From assembly GCA_964453575.1 (NCBI GenBank), contig CAYVRW010000044.1:1-18421 (forward strand): a stretch of 18,421 bases of DNA, written 5' to 3'. Both the position numbers and the translations under genes were made by a program. Position 1 is the stretch's first letter, and each line of letters begins with the position of its first letter. The DNA is from JABDBK01 sp964453575. GTDB taxonomy: Bacteria > Pseudomonadota > Gammaproteobacteria > DSM-16500. The notes beneath the pieces are model-generated. The model was not told the origin of the DNA and did no database searches. It saw nothing but the letters and a program-made list of their open reading frames with translations. Positions 6,364 through 13,455 of this stretch are shown here, in pieces.

Positions 6364-7257
6364 TTATATCAATGTTTTTTCGTGCAACATGCCCATTTCG
6401 TGTAACACGGTTTTAAGTTCATCGCGATATTTAGCATCTAAAGGCAATAAGGGTAAGCGGATGCCCGATGGAATTAAACCCATTTCGTATAAAGCCCATT
6501 TGGTAGGGATGGGATTAGTTTCCAAAAATAATGCTTTATGCAGCGGCATAAGTTCTGAATTAAGTTTATTGGCAAGTGTTTTATTGCCTGATAAAGCAGC
6601 TTGGCAAAATTCGGCCATTTTTTGCGGGGCAACGTTGGCTGTTACAGATATCACGCCTTTTGCACCATTTAGCATAAGTTCATACGCGGTTAAATCATCG
6701 CCGCTATAAACAATGAATTCTTTGCCGCAACGTTGAATAATTTCAATGGCGCGGTCTACTTTACCTGTTGCTTCTTTAATGCCAACAATAGTATTGATTT
6801 TAGCTAAGCTTTCAACGGTTTCAGGCAGCATATCACAAGCAGTACGGCTGGGCACATTATATAAAATAATGGGTAAAGTGACTTTTTCAGCAATGGTCTT
6901 GTAATGCTCATAAAGTCCAGTCTGGGTCGGTTTGTTATAATAAGGAGTGACAATCAAAGCTGCGTTGGCGCGTGCTTGTCTAGCATTTTCAGTCAGTTCA
7001 ATCGTATGCTGAGTAGAATTGCTGCCAGTCCCAGCAATGATAGGAATTCGATTGTCCGATTGAGCGACTACATTTGAAATAAGATCAAATTGCTCAGCAG
7101 CAGTGAGCGTTGAACCTTCGCCTGTAGTACCCGTCACGACCAAAGCATCGGTTTTTGAGGCAATATGCCACTCTACCAAATCATGTAAGGCTTTTTTATC
7201 AATAGAGCCGTCCGGTTGCATAGGTGTAACAAGTGCTACCATGCTGCCATTAAACAT
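6364..7257 (-). CDS. dapA: 4-hydroxy-tetrahydrodipicolinate synthase
   Basis: Condenses pyruvate with aspartate semialdehyde, the first committed step toward diaminopimelate and lysine; a cytosolic TIM-barrel tetramer. At 297 aa it has normal length. Schiff-base lysine K161 lies in VGIKEATGK, Y133 in ILYNVPSRT (with R138), T44/T45 in TGTTGEGSTL, and Y107 in TPYYNKP, all at the positions known for the Escherichia coli enzyme. The start is supported by GGAG eleven bases upstream. It heads a minus-strand operon with the BamC-like lipoprotein and the F-box-like gene, and is divergent from the glycosyltransferase gene across a short shared control region. A TATGAT (complement of 7293-7298) could be its -10, without a good -35. 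Confidence 0.97.
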   Translation of the reverse strand: MFNGSMVALVTPMQPDGSIDKKALHDLVEWHIASKTDALVVTGTTGEGSTLTAAEQFDLISNVVAQSDNRIPIIAGTGSNSTQHTIELTENARQARANAALIVTPYYNKPTQTGLYEHYKTIAEKVTLPIILYNVPSRTACDMLPETVESLAKINTIVGIKEATGKVDRAIEIIQRCGKEFIVYSGDDLTAYELMLNGAKGVISVTANVAPQKMAEFCQAALSGNKTLANKLNSELMPLHKALFLETNPIPTKWALYEMGLIPSGIRLPLLPLDAKYRDELKTVLHEMGMLHEKTLI

Positions 7258-7332
7258 GCATTTTCTCCAGTTGATTGAATTTTATGTGCATCATCATACC
7301 TAGATTATCTATTTTTTTCCATGTTATTTCCG

Positions 7333-7338
7333 TATAAT
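7333..7338 (+). promoter_or_regulatory. -10 hexamer for the glycosyltransferase gene
   Basis: A perfect TATAAT 31 bases before the chosen start codon at 7369. No good -35 stands upstream (T-rich). Its position inside the longer possible reading frame (from 7321) argues that translation begins at 7369. Confidence 0.4.
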
Positions 7339-7368
7339 TCACGCTTCTTTTTAGGCAGGAGTCAATGG

Positions 7369-8916
7369 ATGCAAGCTAAGCTTTGGGCAGATAAGTTATG
7401 GGGCCGAGAAGCCAAATTCAAATACCTATTTCTGGCGTCTATATTATTGTTGTTTGGGATGTTAGGCAGCCGTGAACTTTGGACCCAGGAGCATCGTTGG
7501 GCCGATATTGTGACCAATATGTTCTATTATCACGATTTCTTGCATCCCATGTTAGAAGGCGATGAATATTATGATAAACCTTTATTGTCTTATTGGTTAA
7601 TTGCGGCCATTACTTTTGTAACAGGTCAATTAAATACGTTAGTGTTGCGTATTCCTTCAGCCTTGGCTGGTTTGCTTGCAATTTGGTCTATTTATAGTCT
7701 GGGTACCGATCTTAAAGATAAACGTTTGGGCATGCTTTCTGCCTGGATGATGTTAACAGCTTATTATTTTGCTTTTTGGGCGAGAATCAGTAGTGCTGAT
7801 ATGCTCAATCTGGCGGGATCACTTTTTGCGGTGGCATGGTATGTTAAAAAAAGAGAGCATACAAGTTTATTGGATTACACGATTTTCTTTTTGATTTTAT
7901 CGATTACTGCATCTTGTAAGGGCTTAGTAGGGCCTGTTGTAACTTTTTTTATCATTTTGCCGGATTTAATAAGTCAACATAAATGGAAAAAGCACTTAAA
8001 TCTGCGCGTATGCATTGCGATGATTCCTGCAGCTATTCTTTATGTGTCACCTTTTTTAGCGTCTTCTTATTACAGTCTTGATAATTACGATCAAAGCGGT
8101 TTGTATCAAGTTTACCGTGAAAATATAATACGCTATTTGCATCCCTTTGATCATAAGGGCCCCATTTATACTTATTTTATCTATTTGCCAGTTTATTTAT
8201 TTCCGTGGATATTCTTTTTTATTCCAGCTTTGTTCTATCTCAAGCGGCGATGGAAAACATTATCCAGCAATATGCGCTGGATGGCATGGGGCACCTTTGC
8301 GATTTTTTTATTTTTTACCTTAAGTGGATCAAGACGCGGGTATTACATTTTACCCGTGATTCCTTATGCCATTTTAATCACAGCTGATTGGATTTTGTCT
8401 GGAACAGAAGCGTTACAAAAGTGGGCAGGACGCACTGCCATCACTTCTTTTGTGATATTGGCACTGATTTTTGTGGTTGCGCAACCCTTTTATTATGCAC
8501 ATGGCGGTTTGAAAACCTTTGATGGTTTAGTAAAAGCAGAAGCTAATAAAATTAAACCTTGGTCGCAATGGAATATTGTTTTACTTGACGCAGAAACAAA
8601 GTTGACTTTTTATATGCATTTATCACCCGAGTTACAAAATTTTGATACGACAGAGGAGGCAAAATGGACTGAGGCAGATAGCGACCTTAGAAAACATGAA
8701 GTCGTCACTCAGGAAAGTTTATTAAAAGTGTGGCCTATACTTAAACAGCAACCTAAAGATTCCATACTCATTACGCGTCGACAATATGTACCTTTGATAG
8801 CTGATCTACTTCAAAATTACACCATGGTTGAAGCTGAGCCTACTTATTTTGAGGAATGGTTTAAAAAATCGAATCCAAAACAACCGGTGGCATTTATTCC
8901 AAAAAACTCTATATAA
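7369..8916 (+). CDS. ArnT/GT39-like membrane glycosyltransferase
   Basis: A 515-aa polytopic inner-membrane protein, probably transferring a sugar from a polyprenyl-phosphate donor to an envelope acceptor such as lipid A or a protein. After the first membrane segment (about 18-34) comes TQEHRWADIVTNMF (acidic E41 and R43), then EYYDKPLLSYW (D69-K70-P71), as in dolichyl-phosphate-mannose mannosyltransferase and ArnT-type enzymes. About ten further hydrophobic segments follow, to roughly residue 390, then a soluble C-terminal domain. The start at 7369 is chosen because AGGAG stands seven bases upstream and a TATAAT at 7333 would fall inside a longer frame beginning at 7321, which has no Shine-Dalgarno. 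Lipid A aminoarabinose transfer is possible, but no other arn genes are here, so the substrate is open. Confidence 0.8.
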   Translation: MQAKLWADKLWGREAKFKYLFLASILLLFGMLGSRELWTQEHRWADIVTNMFYYHDFLHPMLEGDEYYDKPLLSYWLIAAITFVTGQLNTLVLRIPSALAGLLAIWSIYSLGTDLKDKRLGMLSAWMMLTAYYFAFWARISSADMLNLAGSLFAVAWYVKKREHTSLLDYTIFFLILSITASCKGLVGPVVTFFIILPDLISQHKWKKHLNLRVCIAMIPAAILYVSPFLASSYYSLDNYDQSGLYQVYRENIIRYLHPFDHKGPIYTYFIYLPVYLFPWIFFFIPALFYLKRRWKTLSSNMRWMAWGTFAIFLFFTLSGSRRGYYILPVIPYAILITADWILSGTEALQKWAGRTAITSFVILALIFVVAQPFYYAHGGLKTFDGLVKAEANKIKPWSQWNIVLLDAETKLTFYMHLSPELQNFDTTEEAKWTEADSDLRKHEVVTQESLLKVWPILKQQPKDSILITRRQYVPLIADLLQNYTMVEAEPTYFEEWFKKSNPKQPVAFIPKNSI

Positions 8917-8986
8917 GGTGTTGTTAAATGATGCGTTATTCTGTAGTATTTTTATTTTTACTAAGGGAATAGAAAAGGAACTTCCA

Positions 8987-9232
8987 ATGACAGATAATTT
9001 TTTACAGCGACTTGAAGAAAAAGTAATGGTTTTATTGACCGAGCTTGAAAGCTTGCGCAAAGAACTTAATCATTTGCGACACGAAAATGCAAATCTCAAA
9101 ACAGAAAAAGCAAATCATTCGAAAAAATTGCAAAGTTTGGTTTCACTTTTGGATTCACTCGAAGCAGAATCAGCTAACTACAGTAGTGAATTACGTGTAG
9201 TAGGTGCTGAAGAAGAATTTGCAACAGCTTAA
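8987..9232 (+). CDS. ZapB-like coiled-coil protein
   Basis: An 81-aa, highly charged, almost entirely coiled-coil protein: FLQRLEEKVMVLL, then LESLRKELNHL, NANLKTEK and LQSLVSLLDSLE show heptad spacing. Length and pattern match ZapB, the Z-ring-associated cell-division protein, or the related small gammaproteobacterial coiled-coil family usually found near zapA; no zapA is present here. The start at 8987 has AAGGAA at proper spacing. The frame is open further upstream (to 8828), but that would overlap the glycosyltransferase gene by about 90 bases with a different composition. Coiled coils recruit false matches, so the name is provisional. Confidence 0.55.
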   Translation: MTDNFLQRLEEKVMVLLTELESLRKELNHLRHENANLKTEKANHSKKLQSLVSLLDSLEAESANYSSELRVVGAEEEFATA

Positions 9233-9268
9233 AGAGTTTGTCATTACCGCAGGCAAAAACGTCATTAC

Positions 9269-9295
9269 GAGCCTCTACATTCTTTGCAGGGGCTC
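9269..9295 (+). terminator. weak hairpin after the ZapB-like gene
   Basis: Eight-base arms GAGCCTCT / AGGGGCTC (one G-T pair) with an 11-base loop, 36 bases after the stop codon. No U-run follows, so an intrinsic terminator is uncertain. Just upstream, GTCATTAC occurs twice (9240 and 9261). Confidence 0.3.
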
Positions 9296-9348
9296 TGCAT
9301 TTAAAGCGCTTGATCTTACAACATGAATTAAATTGAGGAGAATTTATT

Positions 9349-10308
9349 ATGATTATATTTGGTGGTACGGTTCGGTTTGGAAACGGTATCTATATTGGTA
9401 CCCATGATAGTGGTACCCATGTTGATATGCCAAAACTCATTGATTTTTTAGACAATACCAACACCATTAATCCAAAAGATATTGAATATGCACTAAGGAG
9501 CGGCGATAGCAAACTGAAAAAGTTGTTAGCAACTCACCCAAAGACCAGGTCTAAAGCGGAATCTATAGAAAAAGAAAAAGCGCAACAACTGATGCAAGAG
9601 AAACAGGGACGGTTGTTAGTGGATGCCGCAATGCACAACAATATTGAGGAGGTGCGCAGGGCATTAAAAGATGTAAAAATATCACCTAACGAACCTAAAG
9701 TATGGGTAGATAGTGGTCTTGCTGCGCTCAAGGTTGCTATTGAGAAACCCAATGTAGAAATGACCCAAGTGCTTATAGAAGCCAAAGCAAGTATAAATAA
9801 TAAAGAAACATGTGGTGAACGAAGTACCGCATTAGATGAGGCTTTATTGGCATATTGCTACCCGCGATACAATGATGACCCTGATACGCTTGCGCGTGCT
9901 CTCGCAGTCATCCATGTATTAGTGGAAAATAAGGCTGGATTTAAATATGACAGTGCCAGACTATTCTTTCTTGTACTGAAGAGGTGTTGTAAAGATCCTA
10001 AAACAGCAAAAGATCCCAAAGTAATCGATTGCCTTGAACATTTATGTAAACAATTAGAAGACTGGGGTTTCAAAGAACCGCCCGCATCGCATTGGCATCA
10101 TTTTGTTAATTTCCTCACAGGACCGTACAGTCTTTCCGAGGTACTTGAAAGTGCAAGAAAACTTTTGGAAGAAATGAGACGAAAACCCACTCACGATAGC
10201 TTATTTTTCAGTTCAATTTTCTCAAATTGCTGTACAAAAGATGATTCTAAAGAATCTCTTGCTGATAAAAAAAGTGTAGCGAATTTCGATAAAAAGGGTC
10301 CTCAATAA
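9349..10308 (+). CDS. ankyrin-family protein A1, putative effector
   Basis: A 319-aa soluble protein with no signal peptide. Residues 43-63 (DIEYALRSGDSKLKKLLATHP) precede a charged helix (65-85). Degenerate ankyrin-type repeats run about 87-170: LLVDAAMHNNIEEVRRALKD, LAALKVAIEKPNVEMTQVLI and the EAKASIN finger. Residues about 187-243 form a module (IHVLVENKAGFKY, LFFLVLKRCCKDP, CLEHLCKQLEDWG) shared with proteins A2 (10415-11278) and A3 (16926-17945). The C-terminus is helical, then polar with SNCC at 292-295. Ankyrin repeats bind proteins; in Legionellales they often act on host targets. The start is supported by GAGGAG eight bases upstream. Effector status is inferred from family and context. 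Confidence 0.7.
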   Translation: MIIFGGTVRFGNGIYIGTHDSGTHVDMPKLIDFLDNTNTINPKDIEYALRSGDSKLKKLLATHPKTRSKAESIEKEKAQQLMQEKQGRLLVDAAMHNNIEEVRRALKDVKISPNEPKVWVDSGLAALKVAIEKPNVEMTQVLIEAKASINNKETCGERSTALDEALLAYCYPRYNDDPDTLARALAVIHVLVENKAGFKYDSARLFFLVLKRCCKDPKTAKDPKVIDCLEHLCKQLEDWGFKEPPASHWHHFVNFLTGPYSLSEVLESARKLLEEMRRKPTHDSLFFSSIFSNCCTKDDSKESLADKKSVANFDKKGPQ

Positions 10309-10348
10309 TCGTTTGAGATGTTGAGCAAAATATATGCTATTGCTTTGG

Positions 10349-10378
10349 TTGATATTTTTAATACAAAAATACTATAAT
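10349..10378 (+). promoter_or_regulatory. sigma70-type promoter for A2
   Basis: TTGATA (10349-10354), an 18-base spacer, TATAAT (10373-10378), 36 bases before the start codon. This is one of the best promoter matches in the window and suggests A2 is transcribed separately from A1. Confidence 0.6.
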
Positions 10379-10414
10379 TTAACTTTATTAAATCAAAAAT
10401 AACGGGGAATTATT

Positions 10415-11278
10415 ATGTTACGTGCGCGATCCGTGCATTGGATAAAAAATATACTGGGCGATATTGACCCAAGAAAAGTTGAACTTGAATTTCGGAATGG
10501 AGATAAAGAAACTCAAGATTTTTTGTCAACCTATGAAGAAACAGCAGATTTAGTAAAAGAGATAAAACAAAAATTAATCATGAAAGATCAACTCGATCGA
10601 CTTTTTGATGCGGTATGGTGGGGCAGTATTCCGCAAGTGGAAAGCTTGCTACGTGATGAAAAAATATCACCCAATCAACTCGATATTACAACGCCGATTA
10701 CGGAAGCTGCTAAAAATAATCAAATAGATAAAGTAAAACTATTAGTAGAGTATAAGGCAGACGTCAATCTGGGTCATTCTCAATTGCCGCTTATTGCAGC
10801 TGTTCAACACCGCTATTTAAATATTTCCGAAGTTCTGATAGAGGCTAAAGCAAACTTAGAACTCAAGGCATGTGAAGAAAAGACTGCCCTGGACCTGATG
10901 ATTTTGGATGCGGACTCGGTTGCGAATAACAAAGATGCTGAAACAGCGGCTCACCATGATGAAGGTTTACTTCCTATCATCAATTTATTATTAAAACATC
11001 GTGCGAAAGTTCATTATTCAGCACCTTTATTTAAAATGTTGGAGCGCTGTCATAAGCAACATCCTAATGATCCTAGCATAGTGGAAAGTCTTGAATGCTT
11101 ACGTGATCAACTAATAGCCCGCGGGGTTAAAGAATCTGCACCTGAAAGTAAACCAAAAAAACTTTTCAATTATTTCAAACCTTTTTATCCAGATTTTCCT
11201 AGAAATGATGCGGATGTTTTGCAAGCGGCAAATGTATTTTTGAGAAATTTAACTGAGAAAAAAAAGCAAAAGCCTTAA
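10415..11278 (+). CDS. ankyrin-family protein A2, putative effector
   Basis: A 287-aa paralogue of A1. The shared layout is ELEFRNGDKETQDFLSTYEE (about 24-42), then ankyrin-type repeats at about 60-165 (LFDAVWWGSIPQVESLLRDE, PITEAAKNNQIDKVKLLVEY, LIAAVQHRYLNISEVLIEAK, ACEEKTALDLMI). The post-repeat module follows at 185-239 (LLPIINLLLKHRAKVHYSA, LFKMLERCHK, ESLECLRDQLIARG). KISPN and VLIEAKA are identical in A1 and A2. The tail is basic (KKKQKP). There is no signal peptide, membrane segment or CaaX motif. GGGGAA precedes the ATG. The stop codon overlaps that of convergent xseA. Tandem duplication followed by divergence is the simplest origin. Confidence 0.7.
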   Translation: MLRARSVHWIKNILGDIDPRKVELEFRNGDKETQDFLSTYEETADLVKEIKQKLIMKDQLDRLFDAVWWGSIPQVESLLRDEKISPNQLDITTPITEAAKNNQIDKVKLLVEYKADVNLGHSQLPLIAAVQHRYLNISEVLIEAKANLELKACEEKTALDLMILDADSVANNKDAETAAHHDEGLLPIINLLLKHRAKVHYSAPLFKMLERCHKQHPNDPSIVESLECLRDQLIARGVKESAPESKPKKLFNYFKPFYPDFPRNDADVLQAANVFLRNLTEKKKQKP

Positions 11279-12651
11279 TTTTTACTCTCAACTTTGCAAC
11301 CCAACGATCCTGTGCCTAGTCTGACATCAATGTGATCACCTATTTTTACTTGATGGGATGACACAATGATCTTTTGATGTTGTGTTGCTATCGCATAGCC
11401 GCGTTTAAGCGTTGCAAGCGGACTTAGCGTGTCGAGTTTGCTGGTTAATTGTATAAATGAATGCTGCATTGTTCGTAATTTTTGTTGCATCAACGCTTCA
11501 AAACGATGTTCGGCTATATTTAAATGGTGATGATGGCCGCGTATTGTATTTGAAGGTGTATTAGCCAATAAAGCTGCTTGCAGTGTTTTAAACGTTGCAG
11601 AGTTAGCATTGATTTTTTGGTAGATAAGCCTCGTTAAAGTTGCTTCATAAAACTCTAGTTTATGCCTTTTTTCAGTCAATCGTCTTTTAGGATGTTGTTG
11701 TTGCAATTGCTTGTCTAACCAACCTAATTGTTGTTGCGATTGCGAGAGTGATTGTTTTATGCATCGTAATAATTGATTCTTCGATTGAGCCAAACTGTTT
11801 AATAAAGTTTGGGTATCAGCAGTTAATAATTCCGCCGCGGCCGATGGCGTAGGTGCTCTCATATCTGCGACAAAATCAGCAATGGTAAAGTCGATTTCAT
11901 GACCTATGCCGCTTATGATTGGAATAGTGCTTTTGAAAATAGCATGGGCCACGATTTCTTCATTAAAAGGCCATAAATCTTCAATTGAGCCGCCACCACG
12001 CGCTAAAATAATGGCATCACACTCTTTTCGATGATTGGCTGTCTCAATGGCTTTGACAATGTTGGCGGCTGCTAGCTCACCCTGAACTAAGGTGGGATAT
12101 ATAATCACGGGTACACAGGCAAGCCTTCTTTTTAACACATGCAAAATATCTCTAATGGCTGCACCCGTAGGTGATGTAATAATGCCTATACAAGCAGGAA
12201 GGGTAGGCAGCGTTTTTTTATGGATAGCATCAAAAAGCCCAGCTTCGGCCAAACGTTTTTTTAATGCTTCATAAGCTTTTTGTAATTTGCCGACACCGGC
12301 TTCTTCCATATGTTCCACTAAACATTGAAAATCGCCGCGGCCTTCATACAGGCTGATTCTTGCTTTAATAAGTACATGCATACCATCTTTGGGGGTGAGG
12401 TTTAAACGACGAATCTGAGGTTTAAACATGGCACAACGAACTTGAGCCGTTTCATCTTTAAGCGAAAAGTACCAATGGCCAGAACTAGGCGCGACAAAAT
12501 TGGAAATTTCCCCTTCTATCCATAAAGGTAAATAAAAGGTCCCTTCCAGCAAAAGCCGTGCTTCACGATTTAAACGTGTGACGGTGAAAATTTCTTCAGA
12601 ATGGCTTATGTCGGTGATAGTCATAGGTTTTACATGATACATAAATTTCAC
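11275..12651 (-). CDS. xseA: exodeoxyribonuclease VII large subunit
   Basis: Catalytic subunit of ExoVII, which degrades single-stranded DNA from both ends together with XseB. The order is an N-terminal OB-fold (about 20-115; WIEGEISNFVAPSSGHWYFS), a catalytic core (DAIILARGGGSIEDLWPFNEE; SGIGHEIDFTIADFVADMRAP), a long coiled coil (about 290-400), and a C-terminal segment LATLKRGYAIATQ. At 458 aa it has normal length. The start is uncertain. The listed one is GTG at 12651 with GGAA just upstream; ATG at 12642 or 12624 is also possible, and the 12624 start best fits the usual N-terminus before EIFTVTRLN. No xseB is adjacent. It is convergent with A2, overlapping by four bases at the stop codons, and divergent from the 66-aa membrane protein gene. 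Confidence 0.95.
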   Translation of the reverse strand: MKFMYHVKPMTITDISHSEEIFTVTRLNREARLLLEGTFYLPLWIEGEISNFVAPSSGHWYFSLKDETAQVRCAMFKPQIRRLNLTPKDGMHVLIKARISLYEGRGDFQCLVEHMEEAGVGKLQKAYEALKKRLAEAGLFDAIHKKTLPTLPACIGIITSPTGAAIRDILHVLKRRLACVPVIIYPTLVQGELAAANIVKAIETANHRKECDAIILARGGGSIEDLWPFNEEIVAHAIFKSTIPIISGIGHEIDFTIADFVADMRAPTPSAAAELLTADTQTLLNSLAQSKNQLLRCIKQSLSQSQQQLGWLDKQLQQQHPKRRLTEKRHKLEFYEATLTRLIYQKINANSATFKTLQAALLANTPSNTIRGHHHHLNIAEHRFEALMQQKLRTMQHSFIQLTSKLDTLSPLATLKRGYAIATQHQKIIVSSHQVKIGDHIDVRLGTGSLGCKVESKN

Positions 12652-12713
12652 ATATTTCCAATAGGTTACGTTATTGTTGCGTTCAAATTGCTTGCATAAT
12701 GATCGATTTTTAG

Positions 12714-12746
12714 TGATATAATATCAATAAGATCAATAAATGATCT
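12714..12746 (+). promoter_or_regulatory. extended -10 promoter with two palindromes
   Basis: TGATATAAT (12714-12722) is an extended -10 (TG-n-TATAAT); TTGCAT at 12692 is a distant, weak -35. The -10 lies inside a perfect 13-base palindrome TGATATAATATCA (12714-12726). A second inverted repeat, AGATCA-ATAAA-TGATCT, covers 12730-12746. Both lie before the 66-aa gene and could be operators for a repressor; AT-rich DNA also yields palindromes by chance. Confidence 0.5.
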
Positions 12747-12760
12747 AAAAACGAGGATTT

Positions 12761-12961
12761 ATGACAGGTATAGATTGGGCTGTATGGCCTATTTTTCTTG
12801 TACAAGCATTCGCATTGTTATTTATGCTTTTACCTAAAAAAATACGAATTTTGGGTTTATCGACTCGTTTTATCGCAATTTTTTTGTTAATTATAGTTTG
12901 TATAGCTATGCTCGCATCGCTTTATCATGATAGCACTACAGCATTACATCTTAATTTTTAA
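12761..12961 (+). CDS. 66-aa two-helix membrane protein
   Basis: A small inner-membrane protein with hydrophobic segments at about 6-24 and 37-54 joined by a basic loop (PKKIRILGLSTR), which by the positive-inside rule should be cytoplasmic. The ends are short and it has one cysteine (C47, in the membrane). GAGG precedes the ATG at proper spacing. It lies 12 bases before the DsbB-like gene and probably shares its transcript, so a role connected with that protein is possible. I do not recognise the family. Confidence 0.65.
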   Translation: MTGIDWAVWPIFLVQAFALLFMLLPKKIRILGLSTRFIAIFLLIIVCIAMLASLYHDSTTALHLNF

Positions 12962-12973
12962 TGGGGTTGCAGT

Positions 12974-13381
12974 ATGAATAAACTTTCAAGAGCCATCATA
13001 CGATTTGAAGAAACCATTAGTATTTTGGGTATATTTGGGGTATTTACCATTTTGAGCGCTGGTTTAGTCATGCAGTTTGTGTATGGTGAAGCGCCATGTC
13101 CTTTGTGTGAGTTACAGCGGGCAGGGTTTTTAAGCATAGCAATAGCGCTTTTCATGAACCTTAGATACGGGAATAAGGTAGCCCATTGGGCCGTTGTTAT
13201 TTTGAGTGCATTTGCAGGTATTGCTGTGAGCGTGCGTCAGATTTTATTGCATGTGAACGATCCTATAGGTTTTGGCAGTGCTATTTTAGGCTTGCATATG
13301 TATACCTGGTGTTTGATTGGTTTTGTAGCGGCCATCGTAGGTGCTGCTTTAATGTTAATTCTTTATCCTGAATTTAGCTGA
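12974..13381 (+). CDS. DsbB-like disulfide bond formation protein
   Basis: A 135-aa inner-membrane protein with four predicted helices (about 16-37, 50-64, 70-92, 108-130). DsbB passes electrons from the periplasmic oxidase DsbA to quinone. The conserved feature is APCPLCELQR (C42-x-x-C45 followed by R49) after the first helix, as in DsbB and BdbC, and HVNDPIGFGSAILGLHMYTW before the last helix fits the family. The second periplasmic cysteine pair of Escherichia coli DsbB (C104/C130) is absent: the only other cysteine is C113, inside a helix. It is also shorter than the 176-aa E. coli protein. No dsbA is in the window. How it reoxidises a partner with one pair is unclear, so the name is at family level. 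Confidence 0.75.
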   Translation: MNKLSRAIIRFEETISILGIFGVFTILSAGLVMQFVYGEAPCPLCELQRAGFLSIAIALFMNLRYGNKVAHWAVVILSAFAGIAVSVRQILLHVNDPIGFGSAILGLHMYTWCLIGFVAAIVGAALMLILYPEFS

Positions 13382-13388
13382 AACCTAT

Positions 13389-13416
13389 TCGACATTATGT
13401 CAAAAAGCTGTATAAT
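13389..13416 (+). promoter_or_regulatory. promoter of the guaB-guaA-tadA operon
   Basis: TCGACA (13389-13394), 16-base spacer, TATAAT (13411-13416). The -10 lies 39 bases before the guaB start codon, leaving a short leader. It begins right after the DsbB-like stop codon, so the gua operon is independently expressed. Confidence 0.6.
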
Positions 13417-13430
13417 GTGGCGTTAATTTT

Positions 13431-13446
13431 ATCCAAGCGTTTCGGG
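13431..13446 (+). promoter_or_regulatory. possible PurR-like box in the guaB leader
   Basis: ATCCAAGCGTTTCGGG matches 8 of the 11 fixed positions of the enterobacterial PurR consensus, including the central CG. guaBA is a PurR target in Escherichia coli. The site lies in the leader next to the Shine-Dalgarno, and whether this organism has PurR is unknown. Confidence 0.2.
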
Positions 13447-13455
13447 GAAATTAAC

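Noticed and set aside
8828..8986. Upstream extension of the ZapB-like gene
   Set aside because: It would overlap the glycosyltransferase end by 89 bases and lacks a start signal, while ATG at 8987 has a good Shine-Dalgarno.
9240..9268. Repeated GTCATTAC, considered as a CRISPR or REP-type array
   Set aside because: Only two 8-base copies, with no regular array and no cas genes.
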